Assembly: GCA_015065445.1 (NCBI GenBank)
Contig: SVQF01000007.1
Location: 1-42,447, forward strand
Direction of reading: 5' to 3'
DNA length: 42,447 nucleotides
From: Oscillospiraceae bacterium
GTDB lineage: Bacteria; Bacillota; Clostridia; Oscillospirales; Acutalibacteraceae
Position numbers and translations under genes: made by a program. The notes under the pieces are model-generated. The model was not told the DNA's origin. It made no database searches and saw nothing but the letters and a program-made list of their open reading frames with translations. Numbering within the stretch: the first letter of the stretch is position 1; each line of letters starts with the position of its first letter. Positions 1 through 8,567 of the stretch are shown in pieces.

Positions 1-437
1 CGCTCGGGGTCGGCGGCAGGAAGGTCAATCTTGTTGATAACAGGAAGAATGTCGAGGTCGTGGTCGAGTGCAAGATATGTGTTTGCAAGCGTCTGAGCCT
101 CAACGCCCTGCGACGCATCGACTATCAGAATTGCACCCTCGCACGCCGCAAGCGAACGTGAAACCTCGTAGTTAAAGTCCACGTGACCCGGGGTATCAAT
201 AAGGTTGAAAATATATTCTTCGCCGTTTTTTGCGGTGTAATTAAGTTTTACTGCGTGAGCCTTGATGGTAATGCCACGCTCACGCTCAAGGTCCATATCG
301 TCAAGAATCTGCTCCTGCATATCACGCTCGGCAACCGAACTTGTTAGTTCAAGCAGTCGGTCGGCAAGTGTTGATTTGCCGTGGTCAATATGTGCGATAA
401 TGGAAAAATTTCTGATGTTCTTTTTGTTTACGGACAC
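1..437 (-). CDS. lepA: Elongation factor 4 (LepA), N-terminal part
   Basis: Translational GTPase that acts on the ribosome (back-translocation or a biogenesis/fidelity role is described for the family). The visible 145 residues are the start of the G domain: the P-loop reads AHIDHGKST, followed by the switch I region (RERGITIKA), DTPGHVDF (G3) and NKIDLP (G4). The [20 protein letters not shown] stretch is typical of LepA rather than TypA, which carries AHVDHGKTT. The start is GTG at 437 behind a strong AACGGAGG site. The C-terminal part lies beyond the left edge. It is the last visible gene of a minus-strand operon and begins 11 bp after the nucleotidyltransferase stop. Family assignment is firm. 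Confidence 0.95.
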   Translation of the reverse strand, partial: MSVNKKNIRNFSIIAHIDHGKSTLADRLLELTSSVAERDMQEQILDDMDLERERGITIKAHAVKLNYTAKNGEEYIFNLIDTPGHVDFNYEVSRSLAACEGAILIVDASQGVEAQTLANTYLALDHDLDILPVINKIDLPAADPE

Positions 438-448
438 GTTATCCTCCG

Positions 449-1579
449 TTATTTGTCGTTTTTCTTAACTTCGTTTATTTCGTGAATTTCTTTTGCTGCT
501 TTTGCACCGTCGGTAAACGTTTTTGTAATAAGACGATGAACGTAAAAATACGGCAAAAGAAACGGCATTTTATCAAGCACCCGGTAGGTGCGGTGCATAT
601 ACTCGCCCGACGGGAACATACGCAAAAGCGTATACTTGAACATAGACGCAGAGCCGTGCTTTTCTTTGAACTGTTCGTACTGAACTACTCTGCCGAGTTC
701 TGAGTCGCCGTACAGACCGAAGCTCAGCACGTTCACCATAAACCCGAGTTCATCAGGTGAAAGTTCCCTGTTTTCAATAATGGAAAAAGCGAGTTTTCGC
801 ACGGTTTTTTCAAAATCGGCAAGTCCCATTTCTTCAAGGCGTCTGCCGATATATGCTTCGTCGAGGTCTGTCGCTTTTGTGAGAATAAGATATGTGTCAA
901 CAAGAAAACGCAACCCAAAACCGCCAAGCACGTGGTGTTTGTACATATGGGCAACCGAGTGCAGATATATGTCGTTGTTGCTCATAAGATACTCAAACGG
1001 ATTTTCCTTAAACGTCTTTGCATTATCCCACACAAATGAAAAATCGGGCACAAAGCCGAAATCGTCAAAAAACAGTTCACGGTGAAATTCAAATGTGTAG
1101 TACGGTTTTTTGCTGAAGTCGTCGGAGTTTTCGCTCCAGGAATAGAGTGTGTAGCCGTGCTTTTTCATTATTTTAAGAAGTTTATCACGGTTCTTTTCGT
1201 CATAAAGTATGTCGATATCGCTCATCTGCCGCATACTTTCTTTAGGATAAAACTCACGTATTCGGCTACCCTTGAGCAGCATAAAACGTACTTCGCTTTC
1301 GCTTAGTTCCTTTTTTAGTGCTATGAGTTCGCTTTTCATAGCAATCAGCCTGACAAGTTCGCTCTTTGTATAGTTGTTCAGCCGCTCAGCCTGTTCATCA
1401 GGAAGATATTCGCTCGGCAGCACCGCTGCCACAACAGAATAAACCTCCTGCTTTTTGGCAAGACTTACAAACTTTTTCCAGTCAATCGGCTCGTCGGGTT
1501 TTTCAACTTGCGTGCCGCTGACTGCAGAGCGGATAACCTCTAAAAAGTATTCAGTTTCGGGACTGAAATATCTTCTCAT
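449..1579 (-). CDS. Nucleotidyltransferase family protein (NTP_transf_5-like)
   Basis: A 376-residue protein that resembles the uncharacterised nucleotidyltransferase family NTP_transf_5. The diagnostic region is near residue 100: an LLKG turn, then IREFYP, then the metal-binding-like MSDIDIL motif (DxD). A conserved C-terminal [10 protein letters not shown] segment is shared with the second family member at 34140-35315. It lies 2 bp downstream of a PqqD-like gene and 11 bp upstream of lepA. Members of this family occur in some lasso-peptide and other PqqD-linked clusters, where their role is poorly defined; no substrate can be assigned here. The start ATG at 1579 is the only one that fits the tight spacing. 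Confidence 0.8.
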   Translation of the reverse strand: MRRYFSPETEYFLEVIRSAVSGTQVEKPDEPIDWKKFVSLAKKQEVYSVVAAVLPSEYLPDEQAERLNNYTKSELVRLIAMKSELIALKKELSESEVRFMLLKGSRIREFYPKESMRQMSDIDILYDEKNRDKLLKIMKKHGYTLYSWSENSDDFSKKPYYTFEFHRELFFDDFGFVPDFSFVWDNAKTFKENPFEYLMSNNDIYLHSVAHMYKHHVLGGFGLRFLVDTYLILTKATDLDEAYIGRRLEEMGLADFEKTVRKLAFSIIENRELSPDELGFMVNVLSFGLYGDSELGRVVQYEQFKEKHGSASMFKYTLLRMFPSGEYMHRTYRVLDKMPFLLPYFYVHRLITKTFTDGAKAAKEIHEINEVKKNDK

Positions 1580-1581
1580 TT

Positions 1582-1845
1582 TTACTCCGTAATACCAAGA
1601 TTTTCAAGTTGTTCCAAAACAGACTTTACATCAGCACGTATAACGTCCTCGGGTGCGTCGTACTTTTGGCACATTGCGTTAACAATACTGTCCTCGGTCT
1701 GTTCTTTCTGTAAAAGTTCAAATATAAAAGCCGCCGTTTTATTGTTGCGTATAAGCCCGTGAATTTTGTCTGAAAGTCCGCCTGTGGCAATTGCAAAATT
1801 TTCGCCGTCAATATTTCCGAGTACAATTTCTTTTTTTAATTTCAT
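1582..1845 (-). CDS. PqqD-like protein (RiPP recognition element fold)
   Basis: An 87-residue protein with the PqqD pattern: a short beta N-terminus, then NKTAAFIFELL, a T/S-x-E-D-x-I-V helix, a KYDAPEDVI segment and a final VKSVLEQLENLGI helix. PqqD-type winged helices bind leader peptides of ribosomally made natural products and hand them to modifying enzymes; many stand-alone copies have no known partner. Its ATG overlaps the TGA of the upstream FAD oxidoreductase gene (ATGA), and the nucleotidyltransferase begins 2 bp after its stop, so the three are translationally coupled. No obvious precursor peptide lies within the operon. Confidence 0.82.
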   Translation of the reverse strand: MKLKKEIVLGNIDGENFAIATGGLSDKIHGLIRNNKTAAFIFELLQKEQTEDSIVNAMCQKYDAPEDVIRADVKSVLEQLENLGITE

Positions 1846-3227
1846 TGTGCCACCTTCTCTAAAATCTTTCTTGCAACATAAATGCCGCTTGCCGATGCGT
1901 GCGAAAGCGAGTGTGTAACGCCCGAGCCGTCGCCGATTACATAGAGTCCCTTGTGCTTGGTCTCGAGATTTTCGTCGATGTCCACTTCCATATTATAGAA
2001 TTTAACCTCAACGCCGTAAAGAAGAGTGTCGGGATTTGCGGTACCCGGGGCAATCTTGTCGAGGGCGTAAATCATTTCGATTATGCCGTCAAGAATTCTT
2101 TTTGGCAGAACAAGCGACAAGTCGCCGGGAGTTGCTGCAAGAGTGGGTTCAACAAGCCCCTCTGAAATACGTCTTGGCGTGCTGCGTCTGCCGCATACGA
2201 GGTCGCCGAAACGCTGAACTATTACTCCGCCGCCAAGCATATTTGACAGCCTTGCAATACTTTCGCCATAGCCGTTACTGTCTTTAAACGGCTCGGAAAA
2301 ATGCTTGGTTACAAGCAGAGCAAAGTTTGTGTTTTCCGTCTGCTTGGCAGGGTCTTCAAAACTATGGCCGTTAACCGTTACAATGCCGTTTGTGTTTTCG
2401 TTAACAACGCTGCCCTTCGGGTTCATACAGAATGTGCGGACGTGGTCCTCGTAATTCTTGGTGCGATAAACGATTTTGCTTTCGTACAGTTCGTCTGTAA
2501 GGTGGCTGAAAATAACTGCCGGGAGTTCAACACGAACACCGATGTCAACACGGTTTGAACGTGTTTTGATGTTGAGGTGTTCGCATACGCCTTCCATCCA
2601 CTTGCTGCCCGACCTGCCCACAGAAACAATGCAGCTTTTACAGGTGAAACTGCCGTTTTTTGTTTTTACAGAGTAGCCGCCGTCAATTCTGTCAACGCCT
2701 TCTATATGTGTGTTAAAGTGCCAGTCAATTCTGTCTTTAAGTTCGTTGTACAGATTTTCAAGCACCACGTAGTTTATGTCTGTACCGAGGTGGCGTACCG
2801 ACGCCTCAAGCAGATTAAGCTGGTTTTGCATACAGAGTTTTTTGAACTTTGAACCTGCTGTTGAGTAAAGTTTACAGTTTTCGCCGCCGTGAGTAACGTT
2901 GATATGGTCAACATATTTCATAAGTTCGGTTGCTTGTTTTTTGCCGATGTATTCGTAGAGCGTGCCGCCAAAATCGTTTGTAATATTATACTTACCGTCC
3001 GAAAATGCACCTGCACCGCCGAAGCCGCTCATAATTGCACAGGTTTTGCACTGAATACAGGACTTTACCTTGTCGCCGTCAATGGGGCATTTGCGGTTTG
3101 CCAGGGCGTTGCCCGCCTCAAATACACCTATTTTTATATCGTCGTTTTTGGTTGCAAGTTCGTAAGCGGAAAAAATACCGCCGGGACCTGCACCGATAAT
3201 AATTACATCATAATCAAAACTGCTCAT
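1842..3227 (-). CDS. NAD(P)/FAD-dependent oxidoreductase
   Basis: A 461-residue flavoprotein of the FAD-dependent dehydrogenase type (COG2509-like). It begins with a dinucleotide-binding GAGPGG motif at residues 11-16, then a Cys-rich stretch (CPIDGD, CIQCKTC) followed by GFGGAGAFSDGK. Near the C-terminus GLYVIGDGSGVTHSLSHA is the second FAD contact. The substrate is unknown. The reading frame is open further upstream to 3293, but the ATG at 3227 is preferred because it has an AGAAGGA site and clears the upstream NERD gene by 13 bp. The stop overlaps the start of the PqqD-like gene, which suggests functional coupling, although this flavoprotein also occurs alone in many Firmicutes. Confidence 0.85.
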   Translation of the reverse strand: MSSFDYDVIIIGAGPGGIFSAYELATKNDDIKIGVFEAGNALANRKCPIDGDKVKSCIQCKTCAIMSGFGGAGAFSDGKYNITNDFGGTLYEYIGKKQATELMKYVDHINVTHGGENCKLYSTAGSKFKKLCMQNQLNLLEASVRHLGTDINYVVLENLYNELKDRIDWHFNTHIEGVDRIDGGYSVKTKNGSFTCKSCIVSVGRSGSKWMEGVCEHLNIKTRSNRVDIGVRVELPAVIFSHLTDELYESKIVYRTKNYEDHVRTFCMNPKGSVVNENTNGIVTVNGHSFEDPAKQTENTNFALLVTKHFSEPFKDSNGYGESIARLSNMLGGGVIVQRFGDLVCGRRSTPRRISEGLVEPTLAATPGDLSLVLPKRILDGIIEMIYALDKIAPGTANPDTLLYGVEVKFYNMEVDIDENLETKHKGLYVIGDGSGVTHSLSHASASGIYVARKILEKVAQ

Positions 3228-3240
3228 TTTTATTCCTTCT

Positions 3241-3915
3241 TTATTCATTGGTTTCGTCATCCGGATACACTTCGTATTCGGCAAGTCTGTCATATATCAA
3301 ATTAATATCACGCTGTGTGATATTGATACCTGTTTTGTTGTTCAGCGTTACCATCGCAGGCAAAAGCTGGTTGAGGGTTACAATTCTTGTGTTTGGATTA
3401 AATACCTTGATGTTATTAAGAAGGCAGAAGTCGGGAAACACAATTACCGAACGCACAAGCACGTCGTCGAGTGCAAGGAACTTTCGTACAGTGTGTACGT
3501 TGTCCTCCGCTATCCTGACGGGGTTGGGAAATTTTTCCTCCTGCGGTTTTCTGCCGTAGCCCATCTGAATACGCTCTGTCCATTTTTCGTTATTTTCCAT
3601 ACCCGTAATCCAGCCCGTAGCCTGCACGTGTTCAAAAACGTACACGCCGCTTTTTGCAAGCATAATCATATCAATGGGCTCGCTGTCTTCGTCAAGCTGA
3701 CAGTTGAAGATAAACCTCGCACCGCCCTCTTCAAACGGACGCAGCACAAGATGACTGTAATAGGCACAAAAGTCGTTTACGTCATACGCAAGTGTTGCCG
3801 GGCGGTCCGGTCGCATAGCACCGTAGCCCTTTTTGTTTGTAGGTTCAGACAGTATTGCAAACAAAATAATCAGTATGTTTATTACAAGCAAAACCGTCGC
3901 TATTGTTTCGAGCAT
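3241..3915 (-). CDS. NERD-domain membrane protein
   Basis: A 224-residue protein with one N-terminal membrane segment (about residues 4-22, LETIATVLLVINILIILFAI) and a cytoplasmic NERD-like domain. The core reads IDMIMLAKSGVYVFEHVQATGWI, matching the family pattern of an Asp followed by an E-x-K strand and a GWI turn. The usual catalytic lysine of E-x-K appears replaced (EHVQ), so the fold may be a non-catalytic relative of this nuclease-like family. It sits 22 bp after rlmD and 13 bp before the FAD oxidoreductase gene, inside the same operon. Function unknown. Confidence 0.68.
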   Translation of the reverse strand: MLETIATVLLVINILIILFAILSEPTNKKGYGAMRPDRPATLAYDVNDFCAYYSHLVLRPFEEGGARFIFNCQLDEDSEPIDMIMLAKSGVYVFEHVQATGWITGMENNEKWTERIQMGYGRKPQEEKFPNPVRIAEDNVHTVRKFLALDDVLVRSVIVFPDFCLLNNIKVFNPNTRIVTLNQLLPAMVTLNNKTGINITQRDINLIYDRLAEYEVYPDDETNE

Positions 3916-3937
3916 AAATTAAGTCCTTTGTAGTATT

Positions 3938-5296
3938 TTATCGCTGTCTCTGTCTGCAAAGCAAACAAACAGATTCTGTATGCGGCGTGCGTGGGAACAT
4001 ATCAACAGGGGTAATTTGCTGTGTTTTATATCCTGCAGAGTCAAATAGCCGAAGGTCACGTGCAAGCGTTGCCGCATCGCAGGATACGTATACAATCCTT
4101 TTTGGCGACATTCTGCAGACGGTGTCTATAAGGTCCGGTGAGCAACCTTTTCTCGGCGGGTCAAGAACTGCAACGTCAACCATTACGCCACGCCTTTCGA
4201 GTTCCTCTGCACCGAAGTTTGCGTCACCGCAAATATACTCTGCATTTGTTATGCCGTTTATCCCGGCGTTTCTGCGGGCGTTTTCAACAGCCTGAGGCAC
4301 AATCTCTATTCCGTAAATCTGCCGTGCGTTTTCCGCCATTGTTATGCCGATTGTACCCGCACCGCAGTACAAATCAACAAGCGTTTCGCTGCCCGTAAGT
4401 TGTGCATACTCTGCAGCCTTTTTGTAAAGCTTTTCGCACTGGTCGTGGTTAACCTGATAAAACGAGTTTGGCGATATTTCAAAACGTTTGCCGAGAAGCA
4501 CGTCGGCAACCGTATCGCTGCCCCAGAGTGTTTTTGTATCGCCGCTGAGGATAACGTTGCCCTTTTTGGTATTGATGTTCTGGCATACGCTTTTAACGCC
4601 TTCAACACTTTTGAGCAAGTCAACAAGCAAATCGGATTTCGGCAGTGAACTTCCGTTGGTAACGGCACACGCCATAATCTCACCGAGCGAAGTTCTGCGT
4701 AAATAAATATGCCGCAGAAGTCCCCTTCCGCTTTCTTCGTCATACGAAGTAACGCCCGACTGCTGAACCCACTGTGAAAAAGCGTCAAGGCAATCGCTGA
4801 ACACCGACGGTTGCAGCAAACAGTCGCTGCAAGGGATAATGCGGTGGCTCTTGTAGGCATAAAAACCTGCAATCAGTTCGCCGTCGGAAATTGAAACGGG
4901 ATACTGTGCTTTGTTGCGGTAGTGCTGAGTGCTGTCTGCACCGATAATATCCGACACGGGCACGTCAAGGTGACCTATACGCTTTACGGCGTCCACTACC
5001 CTGCTCTTTTTAAACCGCAGTTCCTCGTCGTACGTCATCTCCCTGAACGAACAGCCGCCGCACCTTGCAGATACAGGACAGTCGCTCTTGATTCGTGAGG
5101 GCGATTTTTTAATAATATCTTTAACGATGCCAATGCAATAGTTTTTTGAAACTTTTATGATATGGGCGATTATCTCGTCGCCCGTCACAGCACCACGGAC
5201 AAAAACCGCCACGCCGTCACAATGACCGACCGCTGAGCCTTCGCCCGTCATATTTTCGATATAAAGTCGTATGTCGTCGTTTTTCTTAATATTCAT
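3938..5296 (-). CDS. rlmD: 23S rRNA (uracil-C5)-methyltransferase, RlmD/RlmCD type
   Basis: A 452-residue SAM-dependent RNA methyltransferase of the TrmA/RumA family. An N-terminal TRAM-like domain (residues 1-60) is followed by Fe-S cluster cysteines C73, C79 and C82 (CPVSARCGGC), with a fourth in IIPCSDC. The SAM motif is LVDLYCGAGTIG, the catalytic-domain motif is DPPRKGC, and the nucleophilic Cys sits in YVSCDAATLARDL. It methylates 23S rRNA uridines; in Firmicutes one enzyme may do both U747 and U1939, so RlmCD is an equally good name. First gene of the minus-strand operon leading to lepA, preceded by the terminator of the lipoprotein gene. Confidence 0.93.
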   Translation of the reverse strand: MNIKKNDDIRLYIENMTGEGSAVGHCDGVAVFVRGAVTGDEIIAHIIKVSKNYCIGIVKDIIKKSPSRIKSDCPVSARCGGCSFREMTYDEELRFKKSRVVDAVKRIGHLDVPVSDIIGADSTQHYRNKAQYPVSISDGELIAGFYAYKSHRIIPCSDCLLQPSVFSDCLDAFSQWVQQSGVTSYDEESGRGLLRHIYLRRTSLGEIMACAVTNGSSLPKSDLLVDLLKSVEGVKSVCQNINTKKGNVILSGDTKTLWGSDTVADVLLGKRFEISPNSFYQVNHDQCEKLYKKAAEYAQLTGSETLVDLYCGAGTIGITMAENARQIYGIEIVPQAVENARRNAGINGITNAEYICGDANFGAEELERRGVMVDVAVLDPPRKGCSPDLIDTVCRMSPKRIVYVSCDAATLARDLRLFDSAGYKTQQITPVDMFPRTPHTESVCLLCRQRQR

Positions 5297-5347
5297 AATA
5301 CTACCGCCACATAATTAACCACCTTACATAATAACACAAACAAAAAC

Positions 5348-5371
5348 AAAGGGCAAGTGTTCTTGCCCTTT
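5348..5371 (-). terminator. Intrinsic terminator after the lipoprotein gene
   Basis: A 10-bp perfect stem AAAGGGCAAG / CTTGCCCTTT with loop TGTT. In the minus direction it is followed by a T-rich run (GTTTTTGTTT). It lies 20 bp after the stop of the fibronectin-III lipoprotein and before rlmD. Confidence 0.85.
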
Positions 5372-5391
5372 TAATATATAAATTATAATTA

Positions 5392-6339
5392 TTAGTCGTC
5401 GTCGCCGTCAAAGATATAAATTCCGTTGCCCGACATATCAAACGTGCAGGTCGCTTTGTCGGTTTTGCCGTTGTATGCAGAGCCCGTGTTCTGAAGGATA
5501 GCCTCAAACTTTACAAGTCCCTTGTACTGCTTGTCGGTCTTGATTGTAACAGTTGAGCCGTCGAGGTTTACTTTTTTCTTGTAAACGTCGTCTCCTACTG
5601 TAATCTGCAGTACGTCCTCTTCATTTGCCTTGGTGGGAAGCGTAACCTTAAATGTAATATAACGTTTGTCGTTTGCAGCCTTTGTGGTTGCAGCCTTTTT
5701 AGCCCACTTTGAAGTGCTTGTTCCCGCAGAATTTTTGTTGAACGCTCTTATTCTGAAGGTGTACTTGGTGTAAGAAGTAAGACTTTTAACGGTGAGTTTT
5801 GTGCTTTTTGTGTTTTTTGTAAGATACGTGTAGTTAACGCCTTCATCGTCACTGTACTGCACCTGATAGCCGTCGCACTTAACGCTGTTCCAGCTTAGAA
5901 CAAGCGAGTTCTGTGTTACTGACGTAATCTTGAGTCCGTCCGGTTTTGCAGGAGCAGCAGGCTTTTTAACAGGTGCCTTAGTTGTTGTTTCTTTCTTTTT
6001 GCCTTTTGACTTGTTGCCTTTTGCTTTTTTGGTTGTGGCGTCAGACTCGGTAACGTTTTGTGTAACGTAAACGGTTTCGCCCTCAACAACGGTGGTGAGC
6101 GGCTTTCCGTTTTTGTCTGTAACAACCTCTGTTACAACCTTTCCGTTTTCGTCCGTTACCGCTTCAACCTCTACGGTTTCAGTCACAGGTTCGCCGTTTT
6201 TATCGGTTACAACCTCACCGTCTGCGTTTGTTACAACTTGCGTAACCGCCTGCCTTTTGGGTTGTTCGCTGCACGCAATAAGCGAAGAAATCAGAACAAC
6301 CGCCACCAGAACTGCGATTAAACCTTTGTATTTTTTCAT
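5392..6339 (-). CDS. Fibronectin type III lipoprotein
   Basis: A 315-residue secreted lipoprotein. The signal peptide ends in a lipobox-like LIAC (Cys about residue 23). Residues 30-95 are a low-complexity stalk of VTDxNGxxVT repeats, then a Lys/Thr/Pro-rich linker. One fibronectin III domain follows (about 130-220, with the LVLSWNSV and YTFRIRAFN strands), then a beta-rich C-terminal domain of about 90 residues ending in an acidic DGDDD tail. Function unknown; probably displayed on the outer face of the membrane. It has its own terminator downstream. Confidence 0.82.
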   Translation of the reverse strand: MKKYKGLIAVLVAVVLISSLIACSEQPKRQAVTQVVTNADGEVVTDKNGEPVTETVEVEAVTDENGKVVTEVVTDKNGKPLTTVVEGETVYVTQNVTESDATTKKAKGNKSKGKKKETTTKAPVKKPAAPAKPDGLKITSVTQNSLVLSWNSVKCDGYQVQYSDDEGVNYTYLTKNTKSTKLTVKSLTSYTKYTFRIRAFNKNSAGTSTSKWAKKAATTKAANDKRYITFKVTLPTKANEEDVLQITVGDDVYKKKVNLDGSTVTIKTDKQYKGLVKFEAILQNTGSAYNGKTDKATCTFDMSGNGIYIFDGDDD

Positions 6340-6407
6340 ATAATCATAGCCTTTCTTTTCGGTTTACAAATCAAGTATAACCCGATTTTGTTAATATACC
6401 GTGAAAA

Positions 6408-7283
6408 CTAAATTAAAGTTATTTTAAATTTGAACGACGCCGTTTCGTCAGGTTCAAGTACGGTCATTCCCCTTTTGTTTTCAATTCTGCCGTCCTCGTC
6501 AGAGCAGTTTGAAATGCCCGTCCACGGTTCGAGAGCGACAAAATCAGGCTTTCCTACAGCAGACCATACAAGCAGGTTTGCCATATCCTGATACTCAATT
6601 TTTACGCCCTTGCCGCACTTTCCTATCAGGGTTGCACACTTTGATTTGATGTTGTCAAAAATCAGCGAATCCTTTTCTTCAAACAAATCGTGAGTCATAT
6701 TCAGAGTATCTCTGCCACCCGTTACGTCGTAGCGTTTTTCAACATCCACAAGACCTGTAATGTGGTCGGGACGAAGGGGCTTTTCGTTAACACTGCGGTC
6801 AAATATCAACTTGTAATCCTCAAAACGTTCACCCTCGCACAGCGGACAGTTAAACGCAGGGTGCCCGCCGATTACAAACGGCATTTTTTCGCTGCCCGTA
6901 TTGGTAACAATATACTCGTTTGTAACGGTATTCTCAACAATCGTGTATTTAATTCTGAGTTCGTAATCAAACGGGAACGCCTTTTTTGTTTCATCGCTGC
7001 TGTGCTGAACAAAGGTTATTGAATTTGCGTGCTGTTCAAACACCTCAAACGGCGAAATTCTGGCGATGCCGTGGCGTTTCATAACGCACTTTTTGCCGAA
7101 CGCCGTACCCTCTCCGTCGGGCAGAACGCCCACAATCGGAAAGCACACGGGCGCCTGATTTGCCCAGTATTTTGCATCGCCCTGCCAAAGATACTCGGTG
7201 CCGCCCTTCTTTAGAGAATTGAGCATAGCGCCGTCAATTCCGAGCGTGGCGCTTGCTGTTTTGCTTTTTATTTCAAACTTCAT
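6408..7283 (-). CDS. Aldose 1-epimerase-like protein
   Basis: A 291-residue member of the galactose mutarotase superfamily (aldose epimerase family). Visible motifs are LWQGDAKYWANQAPVCFPIVG near the N-terminus, KRHGIARISPFEV (catalytic His type), FVIGGHPAFNCPL (second His) and a C-terminal FVALEPWTGISNCSDE (catalytic Glu type). This is the YeaD/LacX-like branch, which interconverts anomers of aldoses or phosphosugars. The start was taken as ATG 7283 because it sits 8 nt from AAAGG; a GTG three codons earlier is possible. It follows the acidic protein gene by 12 bp. Confidence 0.85.
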   Translation of the reverse strand: MKFEIKSKTASATLGIDGAMLNSLKKGGTEYLWQGDAKYWANQAPVCFPIVGVLPDGEGTAFGKKCVMKRHGIARISPFEVFEQHANSITFVQHSSDETKKAFPFDYELRIKYTIVENTVTNEYIVTNTGSEKMPFVIGGHPAFNCPLCEGERFEDYKLIFDRSVNEKPLRPDHITGLVDVEKRYDVTGGRDTLNMTHDLFEEKDSLIFDNIKSKCATLIGKCGKGVKIEYQDMANLLVWSAVGKPDFVALEPWTGISNCSDEDGRIENKRGMTVLEPDETASFKFKITLI

Positions 7284-7295
7284 TTTGTTCACCTT

Positions 7296-7871
7296 TTAAA
7301 CAATCATTCCGCCCTCAATCCAGCTCATAACTGCAGGATATTCATCTTTGTATGCGTCGAGCCGCTCGGTGTTGGAGTCAACAAACGCCTGAAACTCGTC
7401 GGTGTCTTCAAACGCAAAAGTAAAGTCCTGTTCAAAATCATATGTTGCACAGAAGAAATAGTCAAACAAATCGTCAACCGAAAACAGTTCGAGCATTTTG
7501 TCTGCTACAACTTCAGTCGTGTAATCAAGAGCGTTCTTGATTGTAATATCGTCGTCGCTGTCGTCGGTGTCGATTTCGGGATTGTCGTAGCAGTAATCTA
7601 TAATCTGCTCTTCGCCGACGCCGAGAGTCTGAAGGTGAAGACGGATGTCCTCAAAATCCGTTTCGTTAACCTCATCGTAAAGGCGGTAAATAAACTCGCC
7701 AATAAGGTTTTGTATCGCCATAGCCTTAAATATGCAGTCCGTCTCGTGACCTTCCTCATCTGTGATAACAAAACCGTCTTCGTCAAAGTTGTCCCAGATA
7801 AGATTGTAGAGGGGAGCAAACTTGTCCTTTTCTTCAAAGATTGCCTCTTCTATATAATTCTTTAAGTCCAT
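7296..7871 (-). CDS. Acidic protein of unknown function
   Basis: A 191-residue cytoplasmic protein, strongly acidic (for example NPEIDTDDSDDDITI) and rich in aromatic residues, with no signal peptide or membrane segment. I do not recognise the family. The frame is open to 7991, but ATG 7871 has a perfect GGAGG site 6 nt upstream and a good promoter behind it, so the longer N-terminus is unlikely. It is followed 12 bp later by the mutarotase-like gene and probably shares its transcript. Confidence 0.7.
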   Translation of the reverse strand: MDLKNYIEEAIFEEKDKFAPLYNLIWDNFDEDGFVITDEEGHETDCIFKAMAIQNLIGEFIYRLYDEVNETDFEDIRLHLQTLGVGEEQIIDYCYDNPEIDTDDSDDDITIKNALDYTTEVVADKMLELFSVDDLFDYFFCATYDFEQDFTFAFEDTDEFQAFVDSNTERLDAYKDEYPAVMSWIEGGMIV

Positions 7872-7898
7872 ATTTTCCTCCATAATTTTGCTAACACT

Positions 7899-7927
7899 AT
7901 TGTATACTATATTGTGCATTATTTCAA
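7899..7927 (-). promoter_or_regulatory. Promoter for the acidic protein/mutarotase pair
   Basis: On the minus strand TTGAAA (7927-7922) and TACAAT (7904-7899) are separated by exactly 17 bp, about 30 bp upstream of the GGAGG/ATG at 7871. Confidence 0.65.
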
Positions 7928-7955
7928 TGTTACAATGCAAAAATATTTGCAAAGA

Positions 7956-7979
7956 AAAAGGGTGCGACTGCACCCTTTT
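7956..7979 (-). terminator. Intrinsic terminator overlapping a stop codon
   Basis: Stem AAAAGGGTGC / GCACCCTTTT with loop GACT, followed on the minus strand by a T-rich tail. Its first arm overlaps the TAA of the 8520-7978 gene. Confidence 0.85.
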
Positions 7980-8520
7980 AATCAAATACATTCATTTGTC
8001 CGTCTTTATTCCAGATGGCAAGTGCAGCCGGCAGATAACGGTTGCCTTGTTCATCCGTGGCGGAAAATCCGTCTTCGCTAAGTATGATTTTACCGTCGCT
8101 GTTGTATACAAAGTAGCCGTCTTCGTCAACAAAACAGAGGCTTGAGTCGAGTTTTTCGCCCGTTTTGTCGCTCAGGAAATAGATATGCATCTGCTCATCA
8201 GTCATATAAAAATACACATTCCCGTCACGGTCGTAAAACGGCACTTCGCTTGCACTTGCGTACACTTTGCCGTCACGGGCGTAATACTTAAGCCCGTCGG
8301 TAATGCTTTCGCCGTTTTTGTTTGCATACTCTTCGAGTGCTTTTTGTGCAGCTGCCTCAGCTTCTTCGTCGCTGATAGTGACTTCGCTCTGAGGTGCCGT
8401 TGTTTCTTCTTTTTTACCGGTTTGGCTGCGTATAATAACCACAACCGAGCAGGCAAAAACAAGCAGCAGAACGACGCAGATAATTATTATTCTTTTAGCA
8501 AGTTTTGACGAATCTGCCAT
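7978..8520 (-). CDS. Small membrane-anchored protein with repeated DG-strand motifs
   Basis: A 180-residue protein with one N-terminal membrane helix (about residues 8-29, RIIIICVVLLLVFACSVVVII) and an extracytoplasmic part. After an acidic helical linker come short repeated strands of the type YARDGKVYASAS, YDRDGNVYFYM, VDEDGYFVYNSDGK and TDEQGNRYLP, each with a D-x-[DE]-G turn; these look like beta-hairpin or propeller-like repeats. Not recognised as a named family. The start at 8520 is used; an in-frame GTG at 8532 is possible. It lies downstream of the PAP2 gene and is likely co-transcribed with it. Confidence 0.68.
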   Translation of the reverse strand: MADSSKLAKRIIIICVVLLLVFACSVVVIIRSQTGKKEETTAPQSEVTISDEEAEAAAQKALEEYANKNGESITDGLKYYARDGKVYASASEVPFYDRDGNVYFYMTDEQMHIYFLSDKTGEKLDSSLCFVDEDGYFVYNSDGKIILSEDGFSATDEQGNRYLPAALAIWNKDGQMNVFD

Positions 8521-8567
8521 AGTAATTCCCACAGCCTTTCTGCATAAGTGTACTAATTATTTACAGA

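Noticed and set aside
1-437. TypA/BipA as the identity of the left-edge GTPase
   Set aside because: The [16 protein letters not shown] sequence fits LepA; TypA has AHVDHGKTT.
1582-3227. Complete lasso-peptide or PQQ biosynthesis cluster
   Set aside because: No cyclase, leader protease, radical SAM enzyme, transporter or precursor gene is adjacent to the PqqD-like gene.
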